The position numbers were made by a program, and so were the translations under genes. Shown here piece by piece: positions 61,121 to 64,000 of a stretch of 64,000 bases of DNA; the first letter of the stretch is position 1; each line of letters starts with the position of its first letter. Below the pieces are notes generated by a model, which was not told the origin of the DNA, did no database searches, and was given only the letters and a program-made list of their open reading frames with translations. Source of the DNA: Blasia pusilla (taxonomy: Eukaryota > Marchantiophyta > Marchantiopsida > Blasiales); contig CM114272.1 of assembly GCA_050084515.1 (NCBI GenBank), positions 60,822,001 to 60,886,000 on the forward strand, read 5' to 3'.

Positions 61121-61749
61121 TGTCGTGCCCATACATATCGCTACACAATATACATCGCTAGTCACATCTACACCACACAACACCGATCTTCCCCACACAC
61201 GGGTAGATCCACACATGTACATAAATCAACTCATACATATACATGGAAATCACACAACAAAAATAAAGAGTAGTAAAAATGGCACACCGGCCTAAAACTC
61301 CACTCCTCAATCTACATCGGCATATCGAGCCTCGTCCACCCTGTGCTATCAAGGAATCCGGACGCTAGCACCCTAGTCCTATCTCACACACATACAAGAG
61401 AGGTGCTCCAACGGCCCAACATGAGAAAGGGTTGGAAAGAGCCTTTTGGCTCTTCCCCTCTTCCTCTCTTATATAGGGTTGGGAAGAGCCAAAAGGCTCT
61501 TCCCCTAAAAATAGCTATCCCCTTGGTAACCTGCGAGCACAGGTTACCAGAGGCAGGTGACCTGGTCAACAAGTCACCCGGATGTGAAAGACCTCAACAG
61601 GAAAGTTGTCAGAAACGACGTTCCTGATACAATGGACCTATCCTCAACCTCATCCGACACTGTGGGACAAAGTTACACTCAAGATAGTCCACTGGCTCCT
61701 ACGCCCCATCCACGATAGATCTCGGCCTATCGGCTACTCAAATGTGACA
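61121..61749 (-). mobile_element. Solo LTR-B, minus strand
   Basis: 629 bp; on the minus strand it runs from TGTCACATTTGAG (61749) to GTATGGGCACGACA (61121), with a 4-bp target duplication CATC on both sides. A TATA box lies within CCTATATAAGAG (about 61467-61478). A 19-bp perfect inverted repeat (61439-61457 and 61481-61499) encloses the TATA region, and GGGAAGAGCC at 61481-61490 also forms a 10-bp palindrome with 61495-61504. Confidence 0.88.
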
Positions 61750-63268
61750 CATCTCATGTCCTTGGTTAAACCCTCATGGTCCTCAAGGTGGTATTTAAGT
61801 TCCAAATTTAAGGTGGGATTTATGTTGGGACTTGAGCTCTTCTCAAGTTCCGCACTCTATTAACATTTTTCTATGATCGTTCGTTAATCATTCAAGATGC
61901 TCGTTAAGGCTCACATATTACTTCTACAACTCATATCTCGCTAGTAAGACACCTATGCGTTTCTATCCTAATGTAAGGCCACTAGAGTTTTGATTGTTTT
62001 GCTTGGGCTTGCATCTGGTTATGAGGGTTGCATCAACAAGAAAATCTAGGACATGAAGAAAAGAAGATATGAACCCATTGAAATAACAAGAAGGGGAGAT
62101 TCATAGAGTCGAGGAACTTCAAGGCCACATCCAACTAGGGGAGCGACTAAGATCCTATGGGTATTGTAAGAAATATCCATAAGAATCGCACATGCTAACA
62201 AGTAACATGTCATACGCATACACATCGTCACATGACAGACATTATTGTGATATCACTGGTATATTTTCAACCATTTTACAATTCCTATAAGCTACAATTA
62301 CTAATTTATGAGCCCTTGATTTGCTATTGACTGGCAAAACTGAGAATTTGATTCACACAATGTGACTAAAATAGAGGTTGAAGGTCCCTTTTTCTTAGTC
62401 TTGTAGTTGAGTCGTAGTTGGCTCACAGTGCAGTGGACAAAAAAATGTTCCTAACGAAGTGAGACTTTGACTAGTAAGAGGCTCCCACTTTTTTCAATTT
62501 CCAATTTTTGGAATTAAATTCAAGGGTGCAAAACCTTTCCCATTCACTACATGCAAAATTTCAATCAAACTTGTCAAAGGATGTAGGAAAGAAGTAACAT
62601 TTTTCTATATATGTCAAATTTTGTACAAAACCAATGTATGGTGCCATCCACACTTGTATAGCAAATCTTAGCCTACATTACTATCATGCACCTAAGGTGC
62701 CTTTCATGCATGGTTGCATTGGACATGTAGAATGTCCAAAGCCCAAATATGTATCAATGGATGTGCCCGCAAACAATGATGGTCCACTCCCAATAGTGGG
62801 CCTAACAAGGCTAAGACCATTTGATCCCTAAGGTACTTGTTACATCAACTATGGATAGGCCATATACGTCCATTGGGACCACTATCTAACACGGACCTCC
62901 TACTTTGCCTTAGAGCATCTAGACACTTTGTAAGGTAAATCTTCTACTTCAACGAGTTCTCTTCTTCAGCATCCTCCCCATCAACACTATCAGAGAGATC
63001 ATCCAAACAATCGTTTCCTCCTCTAACATGGACAAAGGAGATGTGAGGTCCCTCCATGCCAATCTACACAAGCACGCACACCTTTCTTTACTCTTCCTCT
63101 ATCTTGGCTCCTTCGAGATCTGATATCTCGTGTTGCTTCATACACGCATTATGGAGTTAGTACTCTTGTGAAAAAGACTAAATGGAAGAGACTACATTCA
63201 ATCCTATTGGCACTTCTATATTAGAAACTAATTTGCAAATTATATGAGCATTAGTTTAGTTGCAACTT
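61750..63268. other. No recognised feature
   Basis: No gene was seen. GTCATACGCATACACATCG near 62210 is a scrap resembling the shared LTR-A/LTR-B terminus. Confidence 0.5.
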
Positions 63269-63899
63269 TGTGAGTACATCGCTACACAACCCACATCACT
63301 GGTCACATCTACACACTACACAACACTGATCTTCCCAACATACGGGTCGATCCATCCATAAAAAAAAAACAAACTCACACATATATATCGAGGCTCCACA
63401 ACAAAATCAGAGTGATAAAAATGGCTCACCTGGCCTAAAACTCCACTCATGAATCTACATCGGCATATCTATCCATATCCATCATCCGTTATGAGGGAAT
63501 TTGGACGCTAGCACCCTAGTTCCTACACAACCACACACGCACATATGCAACAGAGGTGCTCCTAAGGCTCAACATGATAAAGATGGCTTGAGAAAGCCAT
63601 CTCTCCCTCTCTTATACCCTTGGGAAGAGCCAAAAGGCCCTTCATCCAAAAATAGCCCTCTCAACGGTAACATGCGTGCAGAGATTACCAGGTGACCGTT
63701 GAACCCATCAACGGGTCACTTGGCAGACTAAAAGAAAAATGGGAATATTGCTATAAACGATGTTTTTGACACAACAAACTTGTCGCCAACCTCATCCGAC
63801 ATCTTGGGACGAAGTTACACTCAAGAGTGTCCGCTCGCTCTCTATGTCGTCGCCACAATAGATATCTACCTATCAGCTAATAAGTTGCGGAAATTGTCA
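63269..63899 (-). mobile_element. LTR-B copy, minus strand
   Basis: It aligns through ACATCGCTACACAACCCACA, CTACACACTACACAACACTG, GATCTTCC, CTAAAACTCCACTC, GGACGCTAGCACCCTAG, GGGAAGAGCCAAAAGGCC and GACGAAGTTACACTCAAGA with the copy at 61121. Its 3' terminal ~8 bp (LTR sense) are deleted. Its 5' end abuts another LTR. Confidence 0.75.
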
Positions 63900-64000
63900 T
63901 GCGCATACACATCGCTACACAGTCTATATCGCTGGTCACATCTACACACCACACAACACCGATCTTCCCAAGACATGGGTCGATCCATCCATAAACAAAA
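63895..64000 (-). mobile_element. LTR-B copy, minus strand, cut by the window edge
   Basis: TGTCATGCGCATACACATCG, GCTACACAGTC, CGCTGGTCACATCTACACAC and CACACAACACCGATCTTCCC match the 3' end of LTR-B. It touches the preceding copy with no internal sequence in between. Confidence 0.75.

Noticed and set aside
62205-62236. Further LTR-A/B copy
   Set aside because: Only about 25 bp resemble the shared LTR terminus. Too short to separate from chance or debris.

Overview
This window looks like nuclear DNA of a land plant. The support is an eight-exon gene with GT-AG introns for a plant-type drug/metabolite transporter, a plant-type class II O-methyltransferase, a small plant MAPR heme/steroid-binding protein, a nuclear tRNA-Gly gene, Helitrons with CTAG ends and Ty3/gypsy LTR elements. 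The species cannot be fixed from sequence alone. The unusual retroelement and the dense minisatellites would suit a large repeat-rich genome, such as a seed-free plant or gymnosperm, but that is a guess.

Genes are sparse. (1) 7729-9852, minus strand: a COMT-like O-methyltransferase in three coding blocks, complete except for one missing base. (2) 39835-44414, plus strand: an intact SLC35F/EamA-type transporter of 396 residues. (3) 54404-54712, plus strand: an intact 102-residue MAPR protein. (4) 58415-58486, minus strand: tRNA-Gly(UCC). Nearly everything else is repeats or unrecognised AT-rich sequence.

Repeats by region: 0-7.5 kb holds minisatellites, a MITE and a 740-bp foldback. 10-15 kb holds two LINE fragments and an 87-bp minisatellite. 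15-21 kb is an AT-rich desert ending in a CpG-rich islet. 22.9-32.1 kb is a MITE followed by a decayed gypsy element. 34.7-38 kb holds a (CT)n array, a LINE fragment, a ~155-bp tandem array and a Helitron. 47-51 kb holds a MITE split by a solo LTR, a second solo LTR and two head-to-tail Helitrons. 51.5-54 kb holds two minisatellites. 56-60.5 kb holds a MITE, Helitrons and the tRNA. 61-64 kb holds three LTR copies, two directly abutting at the window edge.

The standout is the gypsy element at 23291-32078. Its remains read Gag with zinc knuckles, protease, a C5-cytosine DNA methyltransferase domain (motifs I, IV, VI and VIII visible), RNase H, integrase and a C-terminal PHD finger. The reverse transcriptase domain is missing from this copy. 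An element carrying both a DNA methyltransferase and a histone-reader-like domain could in principle write and read chromatin marks at its own or host loci. This copy is dead: it has stops, frameshifts and mutated zinc ligands, many consistent with deamination of methylated cytosine.
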